Shown: in pieces, positions 25,185 to 37,092 of the stretch
How the letters are laid out: each line of letters starts with the position of its first letter
Position numbering within the stretch: position 1 is the stretch's first letter
Assembly: GCA_029851415.1 (NCBI GenBank)
Contig: CM056744.1
Coordinates: 13,895,268-13,959,267, forward strand
DNA: 64,000 bases
Source: Eretmocerus hayati
Lineage: Eukaryota > Arthropoda > Insecta > Hymenoptera > Aphelinidae
Direction of reading: 5' to 3'
Notes under the pieces: model-generated
The model's database searches: none
Told to the model about the DNA's origin: nothing
Seen by the model: only the letters and a program-made list of their open reading frames with translations
Position numbers and translations under genes: made by a program

Positions 25185-26095
25185 TTTGAAATTCATATAA
25201 GTAGTAGATGACCACTCAAACATGTGCTGAAAGGATTTACAGCTAATTCTATTAAACCGTTTTCGATTTATGCGTCTAAAAAGATGAAAATGCACAGTTT
25301 TTGGATAAATTTTGAGAAGATCTTTTAAAAAGACTCCCTTAATGAATTTTGAGGAAACTATGAGATGCTCATTTTGCAATGATAAGTCGATTGGTTGATA
25401 TCAATTTGCCATAAATGGATAGGAAAGGAATATCACATGATTTTTTCGTGAATGATGAAAAATCAATGATTTCAACAATGATAATGGATGAAATTGAGAA
25501 TTCACATCAATTAAGTGACGGACAATAGACAAAAAATGTTTCTATAGGTAACCAAAAGTTTGGGGCGAAAATTGTGAGCGAAAGTATATGTGAATAGATA
25601 ATCCATTCTACGAAAATTTTGACATTCACGTTCTTTCAGTCGAATAAACTGAAAACGGTTCGATAGAATGAGCCGTAAATCCTCTTATCACATCCTCGGA
25701 AGACCATTTACCATCCGTATAAATTTTAACAAGACCGATCGAGGTGTCGATAAGAAATTATTGAGCAAAGAAAGACCCAATCAGACACGCTTTAACAGCC
25801 ATGTCAATTTTTTATTCTAAAAATCGTAATATACGGTTTTCCGGATTTCACCATTCGGTTCCTCTAGCCAAGATCTTTCGATTGTAGGTAATACTTCCTC
25901 GGTGGTGGAGAAAAATGGTTATTTGCAGAAATAGTTCATGTTTTAGTGTGTGTGCGTTGTTTTTTCGTGCACCCGTTCTCCGGAAGCTTATCATCGATCT
26001 TCCTGAAATCCATATGAGTGTTAGATGACCACCTAAACATATGCTGAAAGGATTTACAGATCAATCCATCAAACAGTTTTCGATTGTCGACAGTC
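25185..26095. repeat. Diverged direct repeat pair, about 815 bp apart
   Basis: The 85-bp segments at about 25190-25270 and 26003-26088 are about 80% identical by eye; both contain GTGCTGAAAGGATTTACAG or the ATGCTGAAAGGATTTACAG variant. Open frames on the minus strand run through both copies with a shared CKSFQHMF-WSS motif. I do not recognise this as a protein family, so it may be an old tandem duplication of non-coding DNA. Confidence 0.45.
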
Positions 26096-26659
26096 CGGAG
26101 TCCCCACAAAACCGCAACCAGACACGCACCGGCGCACTTCCAGGTTGCGGCTACATGCAATGATTCTGAGAGCGGAACTATTGTTTATACGCTTTTGCTG
26201 GAATTGTATGAGTTGCCCAGCTAGCATCCCGCCTTCTAAATCTTATTTTGTGAGGCCATACAAAATCTCACACTATTCTGTTCTCTAGGGAACGAGAAAA
26301 ACATGAAGAAAGTATGGGGTCCGAGATGGGGTCAGACACCGCGTTGTCTCCCTTATTTCTGTTTATTACTCAACAACATGATATCTTCAGCCAAAATCAG
26401 GGAGTATTCTACCTGTGTATTGAAAAAAACAATCAAATGAGCCCTTCTACATCCGGAAATTCGAAATCTAATTCGCAAAAAACATGAACTGGAGTGAGCA
26501 TTCAGCAGGATACCTCGCTCAGCGGATCGAAAAATTACGATTTACTCGATATGTAGAATGAATTGCCAAGCGCGAAACAACTCATTCGGCTTGAATTGTT
26601 ACGAAGTTTCACTTGCATTATTTTCTTTGAGTCGGAAATGTGAGGTTTAAATACTATGA

Positions 26660-27050
26660 GGCAAAAAATTGATTCATTATCTCCGATCGCATGCATAAAG
26701 CGATCAAAGCGCCATCTATTGGGCGAAATATCCGGATTTCCTTCGAACTAGCCTTAATAACACGCAGGCAGAAGACCACAGATGTGGATTTATTTGTTCC
26801 ATTCTCAATGGAGGTTGATAGCTTCAGAGGAATGCCCATATGCTACGTTCAAGAGTTGAATATTGTAGTGAATCAATTTTTTGTAGGTACAGATTGAAGA
26901 CGGCCACAGCTCCGTTAATCTCAAAAACAATTTATAGTGTTGATCAAGTGAAATCTCGTCGGTTATCGAGAATTTTCACCACAAGTTGGTCAATAATGTT
27001 GAGAATATTGAATGAATAGATAGTTCCTGTCAACGCTGAGAACTACGTCA
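26660..27050 (-). pseudogene. Odorant receptor first-exon remnant (7tm_6 family)
   Basis: On the minus strand the frame reads KLFLRLTELWPSSICTYKKL then IHYNIQLLNVAY, which aligns with the first exon of the receptor at 45328-45510 (LFLRLTGLWPYQ, IHFSIQLLTISY). Upstream, the frame needed to match FNIFEIDIDENL is broken by at least one frameshift and a stop. Downstream, the donor that follows this block in the intact copy (GTAAGT) is absent. The region 5' of it (27050-27660) also resembles the flank upstream of the 45-kb exon. I read it as the decayed start of another receptor that once followed receptor A in a tandem array. Confidence 0.6.
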
Positions 27051-27843
27051 GAGGGAGGTAATAATTACTCTCGGAGATTGCAAATTCATTCATTTGCGAC
27101 ATTTCGCTGATTTGGTGTATCGGCCTATTGGGTACGGAATCTTTCAGCATGAAAAATGATACTCACGTACAGACGCTATTTACATCAGAGACGGAAAAGG
27201 AATTATTACGATTGCAATGAATTATAAAAGAAGATTCGATACCTCTATACATGGGAATATTGTGTCACTCAGTATTTTCTCTCCGTTATGAGGAATAGAT
27301 GCATGAAGTTGAAGATAAAAGACGATGATCGGTCAATCAGAGATGTAAATCGTAGCCAATAACTCGTTGCCTTCGCAAATGTTCTCAATAGTATCTGATT
27401 TTGACGAATTTCCTTGAATATTTGTTTTCCCATAGGAATGATCGAACTTTTACTTGGAACCAAGGGGTTAATAACATCCCTTCTCTTTCGGTAAAGAGTT
27501 GGATCTGTGAATCATGCAGTAACTACCCTAGAAGTATTGCCAATTCTTCTAAATTATTGAGACATCATTACGTCAGGAGTCCAGTTTCACATTGTGTAAG
27601 TTCCTCCCGCTTGTGATGACGAGCTAAATATATCATCATGACTATGGCTCGGATTTTCGTGTTATAACTTCCTTTTATTTTGATGCACGCTTAATTCTTG
27701 CTAATACACGTTGAGATAAATAGTGGATTTCTTCAGCCGCCAACGAACGATGCAATGGTATTCTTGATTTAGATAACGTATAATAATATATTCTTGTTCA
27801 CTATGATACAAAACTGCCGGTGATCGTCTCACTCACAATGCCG

Positions 27844-28691
27844 CTATACTTCGGTCTTGGAGCTCATGGAAACCAAAACAGTAAAATAGCTGGTTGATAG
27901 TTTGATGAGCTGAAATTGAATGGCTTGAATATTCAGTGATACTTGAGAAATGATATGTAATTTTTCTCTTAAACGGACAATTAACGTACTTGCACAAATG
28001 ATTCCAAGGAGAGGATGGATATTTTACCAGCCGTTAAATACGATACTCGTAGCGATCTTTGCATCAGTAATAGCAATATTTTACGATCTTTTGGACGAGC
28101 TCGATACCAATCGCACATATATCTGGAATAAAAATGACTGCTGTTAACCATATTCAAAATTTCTATTTCAAAGGCTTAAGAAATGATGTTCTTACATAGA
28201 ATCGAACACGGCGTCACTGGAGTTGATGACATCTTGTCCCAATAAATTCAATATCATGAGTAAAATATACATCCATGGTATCAGGGCAGCTGCAAGACAT
28301 TTCTTGATCAGAGGGGCATTTCCTCTTAATACCTGGAATTTAGAGGTCAAATTACCCGATTTTATAGGATTTCTTTTGATCATCTGATCTTACTCACGTA
28401 GTAATACGCCATGGACAACGCGCTCACTGCAAGCGAAGCTATTCCCAAAGCTACGATATGGAATACTTCTTCTAATAATGCACATAATCTAAAATAGACC
28501 ACACAGGAAGCAAATCAACTTAGGACTATATCGATTAATCTCAACATAATGAGATAATATCATACTCAGTAGTTTGAATATGCAGATGTACTACATTTAT
28601 TAAGTCATGGCGTCGGATGTGTCCACGGCTGCTCTTTCGGTGCTCATCCGCAAGATTTTCCCCAAATGTGACGACTTTTCCAATCCTTCGG
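27844..28691 (-). CDS. Odorant receptor A, last five exons
   Basis: Exons on the minus strand are 28566-28691, 28398-28488, 28196-28332, 27990-28122 and 27844-27909, with stop TAG at 27844-27846. All introns are GT..AG and phases are continuous. They encode the C-terminal half of a 7tm_6 insect odorant receptor. Landmarks are RRHDLINVVHLHIQTTELCA, then the IASLAVSALSMAYYY and AAALIPWMYILLMILNLLGQ membrane segments, then VFDSIYMCDWYRARPKDRKI and LLLLMQRSLRVSYLTAGKIS, ending SYFTVLVSMSSKTEV. These proteins sit in the dendrite membrane of olfactory neurons with the co-receptor Orco. Upstream exons are not adjacent. The nearest ones in the same orientation and phase are at 41.7 and 45.4 kb, which I take as the same gene split by a transposon-filled intron. 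Confidence 0.85.
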
Positions 28692-29401
28692 CTGAGAAAT
28701 TTCTATTTTAGAATATTTTGGACCAGATCATGTACATGGGTTAGATGTATGGATAAATTATCATTGAAGGAACACACGCAGAATTCATCATGAAAACCTC
28801 TCGTGATCATCTCTAATGCTGCTATAAATCTGATCCCGTTTAGAATTCCTGATGATGATGTTGTTAGTGAATTCTGACATTTAGCATATGAAGGGTCAAA
28901 CCTTCTCATGTATTTCATGGGTTTATTGGAATAAATCATGGTATATTAATCTGTTTGACATTTCATGGTCGGGGATCATTAGATTTAACCCTAGATAGAC
29001 TATTTTCACCTGGGGTGAAATCACAAATTTTGTCCGATATCACCTGACCTCTTTTCGTCACTTACTAGATCTTCCGATAGATCGTTTGACCTGACCTGAA
29101 ATAATCACTACATTCTCCCCTGCACTGACTAACCTGACCTGGGAACATCACTCGACCCCCCCCCCCCCCAACTAATTAATTTGGCTGAGAAAACGACTAG
29201 AACTTCCATCAGGTTGATTGACCTTACCTGGGAGATTACTAGATTCCTCTCCAGCTTGACTGAGCATACAGGGGGAAATCTCTCGATTCTTTTCACTAGA
29301 TTATGTTTTTTTCATATACTAAGTGTCTCAAGATCATTATCTGGTGTTCGTCCACCCGTCAGGTCCCTTCCTTCATATTAGAACTCACGAAATTGCCTTA
29401 A

Positions 29402-29781
29402 GGCCAGGCCGTAGTCCGCCGCCATATTGAATGTAGCCCTGAATCCGTTCGGAGGATGAGTCGAATTTCACTCGACCAAATGATTTGGAATTTTACATAC
29501 ATCTATCGAATGCATATCTCAATGGCGCCACGAATGTCACTCAAAAAAGTATCCAAATGAGGTGTACACAAACTTCGTCTGCTAGAGAGCGGGAACCTCC
29601 GACGTCTCGAGTAAACCTCATCTGGACACTTTTTTTCAGTGAAATTTAAGTATTTGGCTTCGTAGCGCCATTAAGACATGCATTTCATACATGCATGTGA
29701 AGTCCGAAGTCATTTGGTCGAGTAAAATTCGACTTATCCTCCGAACTGATTTATGTCTATTCAGCGGATTACGGCCTCACC
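29402..29781. mobile_element. 380-bp fold-back element flanked by TTAA
   Basis: The left end GGCCAGGCCGTAGTCCGC and the right end, whose complement is GGTGAGGCCGTAATCCGC, are flanked by TTAA at 29398-29401 and 29782-29785. The arms match over much of the element (for example CATTTGGTCGAGT against ACTCGACCAAATG). The TTAA flanks suggest mobilisation by a piggyBac-type transposase, an inference from the target site alone. Confidence 0.6.
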
Positions 29782-29808
29782 TTAAGCGTTTATTACGTAT
29801 CGTACATA

Positions 29809-29959
29809 GGCCCGAATTATAGTCGTAATCCGGAGTCCGGATAAGCTAATCCGAGGCGCCACAATCGGTGCGGCGAGTTCGCGAATCTATTAGGACTGGC
29901 GATTGTGGCGCCTCGGATTAGCTTATCCGGACTCTGGATTACCACTATAAATTCGAGCC
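29809..29959. repeat. 150-bp hairpin with about 60-bp arms
   Basis: The arm at about 29809-29868 (core GAGTCCGGATAAGCTAATCC) is almost perfectly complementary to about 29900-29959, with a loop of about 30 bp. It is GC-rich compared with the surroundings and has no coding capacity. It sits between two other fold-backs. Confidence 0.75.
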
Positions 29960-29986
29960 TTAGATTGAACCCATGGACTACTCTAA

Positions 29987-30314
29987 CCAGGAGAGGTCAT
30001 CACATCCGGATCACGGATTTGGCTGAAACTTTGGGAATAGTCTCCTTTTAGTGCCAAAAGATGGAACCCAAAATTATAGACCCTAACGCTCAAGCGTTGC
30101 CGAGCTACAGCCAAGGACATTAGCATTGCAGGTATACCTATATGTATGATTTTTAACATGGGCCCATATGGGCAATGCTAATGTTTTCGGTTGTAGCTCG
30201 GAAACGCTTGAGCGTTAGGGTCTATAATTTTGGGTTTCATCTTTTGGCACTAAAGGGAGACTATTCCTAGAGTTTCAGCCAAATCCGTGATCCGGATGTG
30301 ATGGTCTCTCCTGG
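29987..30314 (-). mobile_element. 328-bp MITE, TAA-flanked (PIF/Harbinger-like), copy 2
   Basis: This copy has the same length and ends as 22011-22338 and is again flanked by TAA (29984-29986 and 30315-30317). The interior loop is inverted relative to copy 1. It lies in the proposed large intron of odorant receptor A. Confidence 0.8.
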
Positions 30315-30869
30315 TAAGTATGTCAAACATGCGCAGGACAGTTCATCACCTGGGTTCGGGCGTGAGAATGTTCAGTCTGAGGAATTCTTGTCGTTCGGTT
30401 CCTACTCCACCTTCAATCGTAGGCATTCTTGGAGTTCCTTTCTTACTTTTCATTCCTCATTTATCACTTGTCACTTCTATCCAATTCAATTTTCACTACT
30501 AGGGACTAAAATACGCCTCTTACTCCCGCTACGCGAAGGATAAGTGACGCGAATTTTCGATTCCTCGTAGTAAAAAGTGTCATACGCAATTGGGAACTAA
30601 AGAGGACGACCACCTCCCGGGTTTCTATTGTTCTCGGCTGCGTATCGAGTACCAATATCCACCCGAAAGGGGCTCGTCCTCTTTTACTCCCTAGTTGCGT
30701 AATGTACTGTTCCATGCACTATTTCCCGTCCTTCATGACCGGTCCTTGGTTTGCTTTTTGGTCGCAATTGCACGGATTCTACGTTAGCCTCTTCTGTTAT
30801 ACCCCCTTTTTCTACTTCTTTCACAGATCTCTTACCCGGTCACTGCTCCATCTCTCGGTTTTTCTCCAT

Positions 30870-31140
30870 TCTTCATGACTTATTCTCTGGTCGGTTGCTC
30901 GGAGAAGACTGGATGAAATCTCCGTCGTCCGGCTTCTTTCATACCTTCTGTAGTAAGCTTTTTTCATTCACTTTCCATTTTCCACTTATCAATGATTCAC
31001 TCTTTTCATTACTGACATCTCCCGACAAATTCCCTCCCTCCATAACTTCTTCTTTGGTCGGCTGCTGGGAGGAGATTGGATGAAATTTACGTCGTTGGAC
31101 TCCTTCTATACTCTATGTGTTAGGCTCTTTTATTCACTCT
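30870..31140 (+). repeat. Direct repeats of GGTCGGCTGCTCGGAGGAGA-type units
   Basis: Units of about 160-170 bp begin at about 30888 (GGTCGGTTGCTCGGAGAAGA) and 31055 (GGTCGGCTGCTGGGAGGAGA), each followed by a GGATGAAAT motif and a pyrimidine-rich stretch. A third copy occurs far downstream at 33497-33600. They lie just 5' of a LINE reverse transcriptase remnant and may be its 5' UTR repeats or an independent minisatellite. Confidence 0.5.
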
Positions 31141-31379
31141 TCACTTTTCACTGTTCACTCTTCATTTATCACTAATTTGCTTCATTAATGTATTATTGTC
31201 CTTCTTCCTTGACCCGTTTTCGGTTGGCTGTTCAGTCACAACTGAAAGTGATATGTGTAGAGCTGCTACTTTTATACCCTCCGTCCTACTCCTTGACATA
31301 TCATTCATTCGGTCACTGCTTCATCTATCCATTGCTCTCCTTCCTCCATAACTCCTTTTCTAACCTTGCCGACCTATCC

Positions 31380-32700
31380 GACCTGAGACCAATCGCACGG
31401 CTCTCTGAGTGATCCAAAACTCTGGAAGAAGTTGTCTCCAGTCAGCTTGAAAAATTTATAGAAGAGCATGAACTTCTCGGCCTGTGGCAAGCTGGTTTTC
31501 GAGAGGACCATAGCACTTAGACTGCCCTACTCGGTATCTTGGATGATGCCCGGAGAGGCATCGACGAATCAATGTTTACAATCCTTGTCCTTTCTTATTT
31601 TTCTAAGTCATTCGATAAAATCCCACACGAGATTCAAATCTACAGGCTCCGTACCTCGCAAATCTACGAGGAATCTATTCGCTGGTTTCTTTCCTACCTG
31701 TCCAACAGATGTCAAGCGGTCATTGGTGAAGGAGGCAACATTTTTGACTGGATTGACACGACTGCTGGTGTATCGCAAGGCTCACTCCTAGGCCCCTTAC
31801 TGTTTCCTATCTTCATCAATGACTTGCCCAATGTTCTACGCTACACACGGCACATAATTCACGCAGATGACACGTAAATATACCGTAGTTGTTACCGTTA
31901 TGAGATCAATAATGCCTTTCGACTAGTCGAGAAAGACGCTAACGCAATTAACCAGTATGCAGTCAACAACGGTCTTACCCTCTACCTCAAGAAGGCCAAA
32001 GTTATGATTCAGGGCAGCTCTGAGAATCTTCGACTTCTTGACATAAGCAATTTTTCTTTCATAATAATTGATTGTACTCGGATCGATTTCGTGTCAGAAG
32101 CAAAAAATCTAGTTGTCTTGATGATATCTGATCTGAATTGGAGAAGGTACGTGTCATACATTTGGCAGCGTGTTCTTGGAACCCTCAGGAAACTACACCT
32201 ACATCAGTATCCTTCGTCTTTTCCTCTTCACGGATCCCTTCTTGAGCCACTCATCCCTCCTTTCTTCGACCGTGTCTGACTTGTTCATCACGATCTCTCC
32301 AATGAATAGAACACAAGACTGCAACGTGCTCAGAACGCCAGCACCAGATTCGTCTTCGGTACCATTCCTTGGAGAGATCGTGTTACCCCTTATCGGGAAC
32401 GAATAAGGTAGCTCGCGGCTAAGCCCCGAAGAGAATACTTCTTAGCCAGTTCATTGCGTCAAATCAAAACGCGAAAGCCCCATTATCTTTCACGGAACAT
32501 TATCGATGTATGTAGTACGAGCCTACATGGATCAGTGAAATTGCAATCTGGTGATATTGTTTTTCCAATGTTCAAATCCAGTGTCTTCGAACTTTCATTC
32601 AATGTCTCCAGTAAACTCGATACAAACGGACTTTATCGCCAAAGTCTTGTCAATTCTCTTCAAAATTCCGACGTTTCCGATGCGTAAAATGCACCCCTCA
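31380..32700 (+). pseudogene. Non-LTR retrotransposon (LINE) reverse transcriptase, decayed
   Basis: The translated segments follow the order of a LINE reverse transcriptase: RPIARLSE, SKTLE, LWQAGFREDHS, SYFSKSFDKIPHEI, then GVSQGSLLGPLLF-INDLP and HADDT (the FADD catalytic box with F to H). The thumb and C-terminal region (NGLTLYLKKAKVMIQGS, then the weakly conserved tail) follow. The frame is broken by stops after LSE (about 31409), after HST (about 31518) and after ADDT (31875), and by frameshifts near 31545 and 32000. It is therefore dead. The pattern fits Jockey/CR1-like LINEs, but the clade cannot be fixed by eye. It lies inside the proposed big intron of odorant receptor A, in antisense orientation. 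Confidence 0.75.
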
Positions 32701-33025
32701 TCAGGGAAAACAAGAAGACTTATAAATCGTGACTTGTTAGGCAGTGATGGTAAATTCTAACAAGTGGCATAATTCATCCATTGAAATCAGAGGATGGTAG
32801 ACATAATAGGCAAAAACCATTATGTATGTATTTTTTGAGTTCTTATTGACTAATGAGGAAGATCTATTACTTTCGTATATATTTTTGAGTGACAGGATCG
32901 AACAAAGTTGTTGTACGTTCGATCACCTGATCAGCACTCCAGTCGGAATTTTGAAGAGAATTGACAAGACCTTGGCAATAAAATCCTTTTGTATCTAGTG
33001 TACTGGAGTCACTCATCACATCTAA
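32605..33025. repeat. Short inverted repeat of about 60 bp
   Basis: The sequence around 32615-32675 (core GTCAATTCTCTTCAAAATTC) is repeated in reverse complement at about 32945-33005. In translation both give LVNSLQNSD. One copy lies at the end of the LINE remnant, the other in the opposite orientation 330 bp downstream. Confidence 0.65.
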
Positions 33026-33468
33026 TTTGCCAACGGATGAAGGGGAATCCATAACTGAAAACCACGTTACCTCTCTAACTTTCCACAAGACTCCAGTAGT
33101 ATAGATGTTTTGAAAAGTCACTTGATTCGATATTCTACCAGTCTGCATAGTAATCAAGAACATTGATGTCCTATGTGTTTTAATGAGGAGACCTTTTAGA
33201 TCGATCAAACGCTTACTTGTTACATTCCCTCACTTCAAGCTCTGGCAATGGACAGTCACCCAATACATTCGTATATTGATGAATCAATTGATCAAATTGC
33301 TCATTACACGCATTTCATATTACATGTGCTAATTTTTACGTCTACCATACTCACTTTCGTTCATTTTGTATGCATTCTCAAGATTTTGGGTTATATACAT
33401 CATATGTAACATGTTCCCGTAGCATTTTTGTGCCCCTTGGGACCTATCGTCTTTGGGTGAATGGATTA

Positions 33469-33496
33469 TATCAATATCAATATCAATATCAATATC
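33469..33496. repeat. (ATCAAT)n microsatellite
   Basis: Slightly more than four exact units of the hexamer ATCAAT are followed at once by a third copy of the GTCGGCTGCTCGGAGGAGA unit. It is a simple repeat that may mark the 3' end of a retroelement. Confidence 0.85.
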
Positions 33497-34279
33497 TAGT
33501 CGGCTGCTCGGAGGAGACAGGATAAATTTTTTTTCGTTCGGCTCTTCTGCCTTAGGTTTCCCTCACCCATCCTTCTCTCCCTACACCACTAAATCACTTC
33601 CACTCTTCAGGAGATTGGGAAACACAAAATTATCGAAGTCCTAAAAGTCATTTTTTTCATTTCTCGACAATTTGATATTTAATGTGAAATGTTGTACTTT
33701 TCAATGATAGTTGAGTTAATTTCGAACAAGAAAGATCTCTCAGTAACTCATTCAGGTTTGGCCGTCTTTGAGTGATAGAAATAGCCAATTTTGCGACTTC
33801 CAACCCTGAATGCAGTCGTGAAAGCACCGCGCGAAATCAGCTATTTCTCTCTCGAAAAGATGAAACTTAGGTAAAAATACTAAGTGACCTTTTCTGTTTG
33901 AAATTGATTAAACTATCATGATATAATAGTCTGAACCTATTATAAACAATTCTATTGAATTCATCCGAACCAATTCGACTATAACTTCGACCAAGAATAA
34001 TTCCTTAAAGATGCATTTCCCGAGGAAAAAGATGGTGATCATCTTTGTAAATTTTTTAAGGATCTATACATTACTACCCTATAATTTTCCATGAAAAGCT
34101 AATCTTTCTCGAATTATATTGGTATCCCTATACCTATACCTCTTTCTCGGTATTTACGAGTCCGTCTGTTCATTACAGCAAGTATACACCGCCGAGAACT
34201 GCGTAAATATACCACGAGGAACACTCATTTCATTCCAGTTGAACGCAATTCCTTGATTTCCCCATTGATGTGCATAGAT

Positions 34280-34690
34280 GTGCAGGAGGTCGGTTTTTTT
34301 TGTTTTCGCGTGGATAAGACAATGTGTTCATCGCAAAGTTCCTCTAAGATGCGCTAAAAAGTGTATGAGCTCAAGAACAGGAATAATAATTTCTTATCGA
34401 AACGGAGTGACAGACCGTCCAACGCCTGTCACGGCTCAGTACATCGATGTACATGTCCTACTAAAAGGAAATTCACAACTTCGAAACATTAGAAATATGC
34501 CTGCAAAGTTACAGGCCACGCTGTGGTACGCTAGAATCGTGAGAGCTCAACGAATTTTGAGAGTCAGTCCGAGTGACACGTCAATTCCTCGATTTTCGGG
34601 TGTTCTCTCGCATATGACCTTCTCTAGTATCTATCTGCATCCACCAATCGATCTCAAATTTGGTGTTCACTTTCATGATATCTGAACGAA
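34280..34690 (+). other. 135-codon open frame of unknown nature
   Basis: An uninterrupted frame from 34278 to 34685 lies just before the hAT remnant. The product is Arg-rich and shows no motif I recognise. It could be decayed hAT 5' sequence or chance. No splice or start context argues for a real gene. Confidence 0.2.
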
Positions 34691-34799
34691 GAAAATTTGA
34701 CTGGTTTGGCCTCATGAGACATCGTACAGCCGAAACGATCGAGGAGTGACAGCAAAAGTCAAAAGTTTCTGGGATTTCCTCATATGTGATATTGCATAT

Positions 34800-36406
34800 G
34801 TTATCCACAGAAGAACCATCGAAAAAAAGTATCAAAACGTGGAAAGAAAAGTTGCCATTGATATTCCACGATAGTGTGGAGAATTGCATCTTCTGTAGAT
34901 TATGCTGCGAAGCAGTTTCAAATGAGATCTAAGCAAGCGTTTGTTGATGATGGATTAAGAACATTCAAAAATGCTGTAGAGAAACTGGAAACGCACAAAA
35001 ACAGTGAATCATAAATGCGCCATAGAGCAAATAGAAAATAGCAAAACTATCAACATAGCTGATGATTTATCGCATGCGAATAAGATAGCTCGGATGAAAA
35101 ATCGCACAGCTCTGCGAGCAATCTTGACATCAGTCCTTTATTCGACTAAGCAAGGGCTCGCACTCCGCGGTCATGACAAAATTAATTCCAATCTGAACAA
35201 ACTCCTCGTTTCGAGGAGTCAAGATATCCCGGAACTCAGAGAATGGTTAGAGCGATACAATTAGGGCGAATTACATATTTGGTATATTAGGTGATGATTC
35301 GTGCGATATCAGCAAACGAGAGCAAGTTCCCTTTGCGATCAGGAGTGTCGATGAAGACCTGACAGTTAATGAATTCTTCATAGGATTCTATGAAGCTCCC
35401 TACACAAAATCTGAAACTTTGGAGACCATCATGGGAAAATCTGCAGAAGTTCGAGTTTTATTTCATTCTCTGTGTGGCAATAATAATTTTTAACCAAATC
35501 GAATTGTTGAACACTGAATTGCAGAAAAAAGATCTGTGCGTAAACGTATCACATGCTATGGTCAGAGCAACTCTAGAAAATATCATGAAACTCAGAGATG
35601 ATTCAGATTTCCTCAAGATTTGGATTGATATAATTGAACTTGCTCACAAACTTGGAGTAAAATATCCCGTTCTCAAACCTCAGAAACATGTGCCTAAAAG
35701 ATTTGAAACTAGTCCTCGTGACACAGCTCACACTTTTCCTAGCCCAGAGGAGCATTACAGGGCAATGTTTTTTCAAATCATAGACAAAACTACCAGTTCT
35801 CTGTATTCTCGGTTTGAAAGTGAAACCATGAGAATACTTGATCAATTCGAGAATTTGATACTGAAAAAAGGAGTCGAAGCTTCTGTGATCAGCATTTCCT
35901 ATAATGACGAAGCAGAATCTCGAGAGGAATATCTTCAATTTGATGCTAGTAATTTGGAACGAGAACGGGATTGCCTGTTCTCAACCATAGTCCAGGATAA
36001 AAGCTTCATTTTCAGTTTAAATCCGAAGGTTACCAAGAAGAAGAAAATGGTTGCTCATGAAATGTATGTTGAGTCTGAAATGAGCAGTAATTTGCATCTA
36101 AGAGACATCGTCGCATATTTAAAAGAGCGGCCCGCACTAAGAGCCATGTTTCCTCAAATGACGAGATTGGTTCGGATCCTTTTAACCATACCGGGCTCCT
36201 CCTGTACTAATGAGAGGTCTTTCTCGGTGATGAAACGAATAAGAAACCAACCAAGAGTAACAATGGAACACGAAAGATTCAACAGTGCTTGTATACTCTA
36301 TATATACTCTGGTAGAATCAAGGATAGCGATATCGATGAGTATCTAGATTCCTTTATCCTAAGAAATCCGTACCGATCTCAAACATTCGCGCTCTCGGTA
36401 CAATGA
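34800..36406 (+). pseudogene. hAT-family transposase remnant (TTF zinc finger, DUF4371, C-terminal dimerisation domain)
   Basis: Fragments occur in the expected order but in different frames. A TTF-type Cys motif (ENCIFCRLCCEAVS) at about 34880 is followed by HKCAIEQIEN (about 35010). Next come RGHDKINSNLNKLL and ELREWLERYN (to 35264), and then DISKREQVPFAIRSVDEDLT in another frame at about 35308. A long frame 35390-36406 ends with the hAT dimerisation domain (LRDIVAYLKERPAL, then IPGSSCTNERSFSVMKRI). At least three frameshifts or stops separate them. The catalytic middle is missing, so this copy cannot transpose. It resembles ZMYM1-like hAT proteins. A CCGCCCCTG end at 36646-36654 fits a hAT terminus. 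Confidence 0.8.
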
Positions 36407-36633
36407 ATCCACTTATCTCATACGTAATATATAAGCGTGTATGAATGGATGCATGTGTGTATATCAAAAAATATAAATCTGATTTACACAGTTACCCCTT
36501 CTTCGTTTGACATACCATGGTTAACCAATCCTCTTTTCTTGTGCAGTCACTCGTGCGGCGAACAAAGCCGGTGACCTTTTTTTCTTTTTTTTTCAGGGAT
36601 CAGAGAGGGCGCGGCCAACACCACACTCAGAGC

Positions 36634-36654
36634 GCACCTAAAGTGCCGCCCCTG
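36634..36654 (+). mobile_element. Probable right end of the hAT element
   Basis: The sequence GCACCTAAAGTGCCGCCCCTG ends in CCCCTG, the mirror of the CAGGGG start common to hAT elements, and lies about 230 bp after the transposase frame. I did not find the matching left end, so the 8-bp target duplication cannot be confirmed. Confidence 0.5.
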
Positions 36655-37092
36655 GATATTCCCTTGAGAAACATACAAACTTTGAGCTCTTGCTGTAAAT
36701 AATTCATCAAGTTTTCATAGCACGAAATTTTTTTTGGTTGATATTCACACTTCAAATTCAACGGCGCGTTTCGAGGAATAATGTTAGGAATTCGAGGAAT
36801 CGGCTACCCACTCTTCTTGATTTGAATTTGACAACTCTCTTATTCTCTCATAGATTTTTGAGAGCCCTATGAAGCGTCAAGCATGTGTTCCAGTGAAAAT
36901 TTAGTTGCCAGCAGCAGTGCATTCTTTTCTCTGCAACGACCACGAAAAAATGGATTCGTATGGATCTTTCGATGGAAATGATCAACCTTCATGAGTTCCA
37001 CATTTCGATGATGATTGTTTCACTTATGATGAGAAGGATATTCCTCGTGATTCTTTCAACGACGAGAGTGTCAGTGGAAATTCGACCCACCC

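Noticed and set aside
25080..26160. Odorant receptor or other gene exons on the minus strand (shared CKSFQHMF motif)
   Set aside because: The two frames resemble each other only because of an 85-bp DNA repeat; no receptor motif, and splice sites are not consistent.
34278..34685. 135-codon open frame as a possible gene
   Set aside because: No homology, splice context or conserved motif; it is next to a decayed hAT element and may be part of it or chance.
35603..35938. 111-codon minus-strand frame with a KSFRHMF-like motif
   Set aside because: It is the antisense of the hAT transposase frame.
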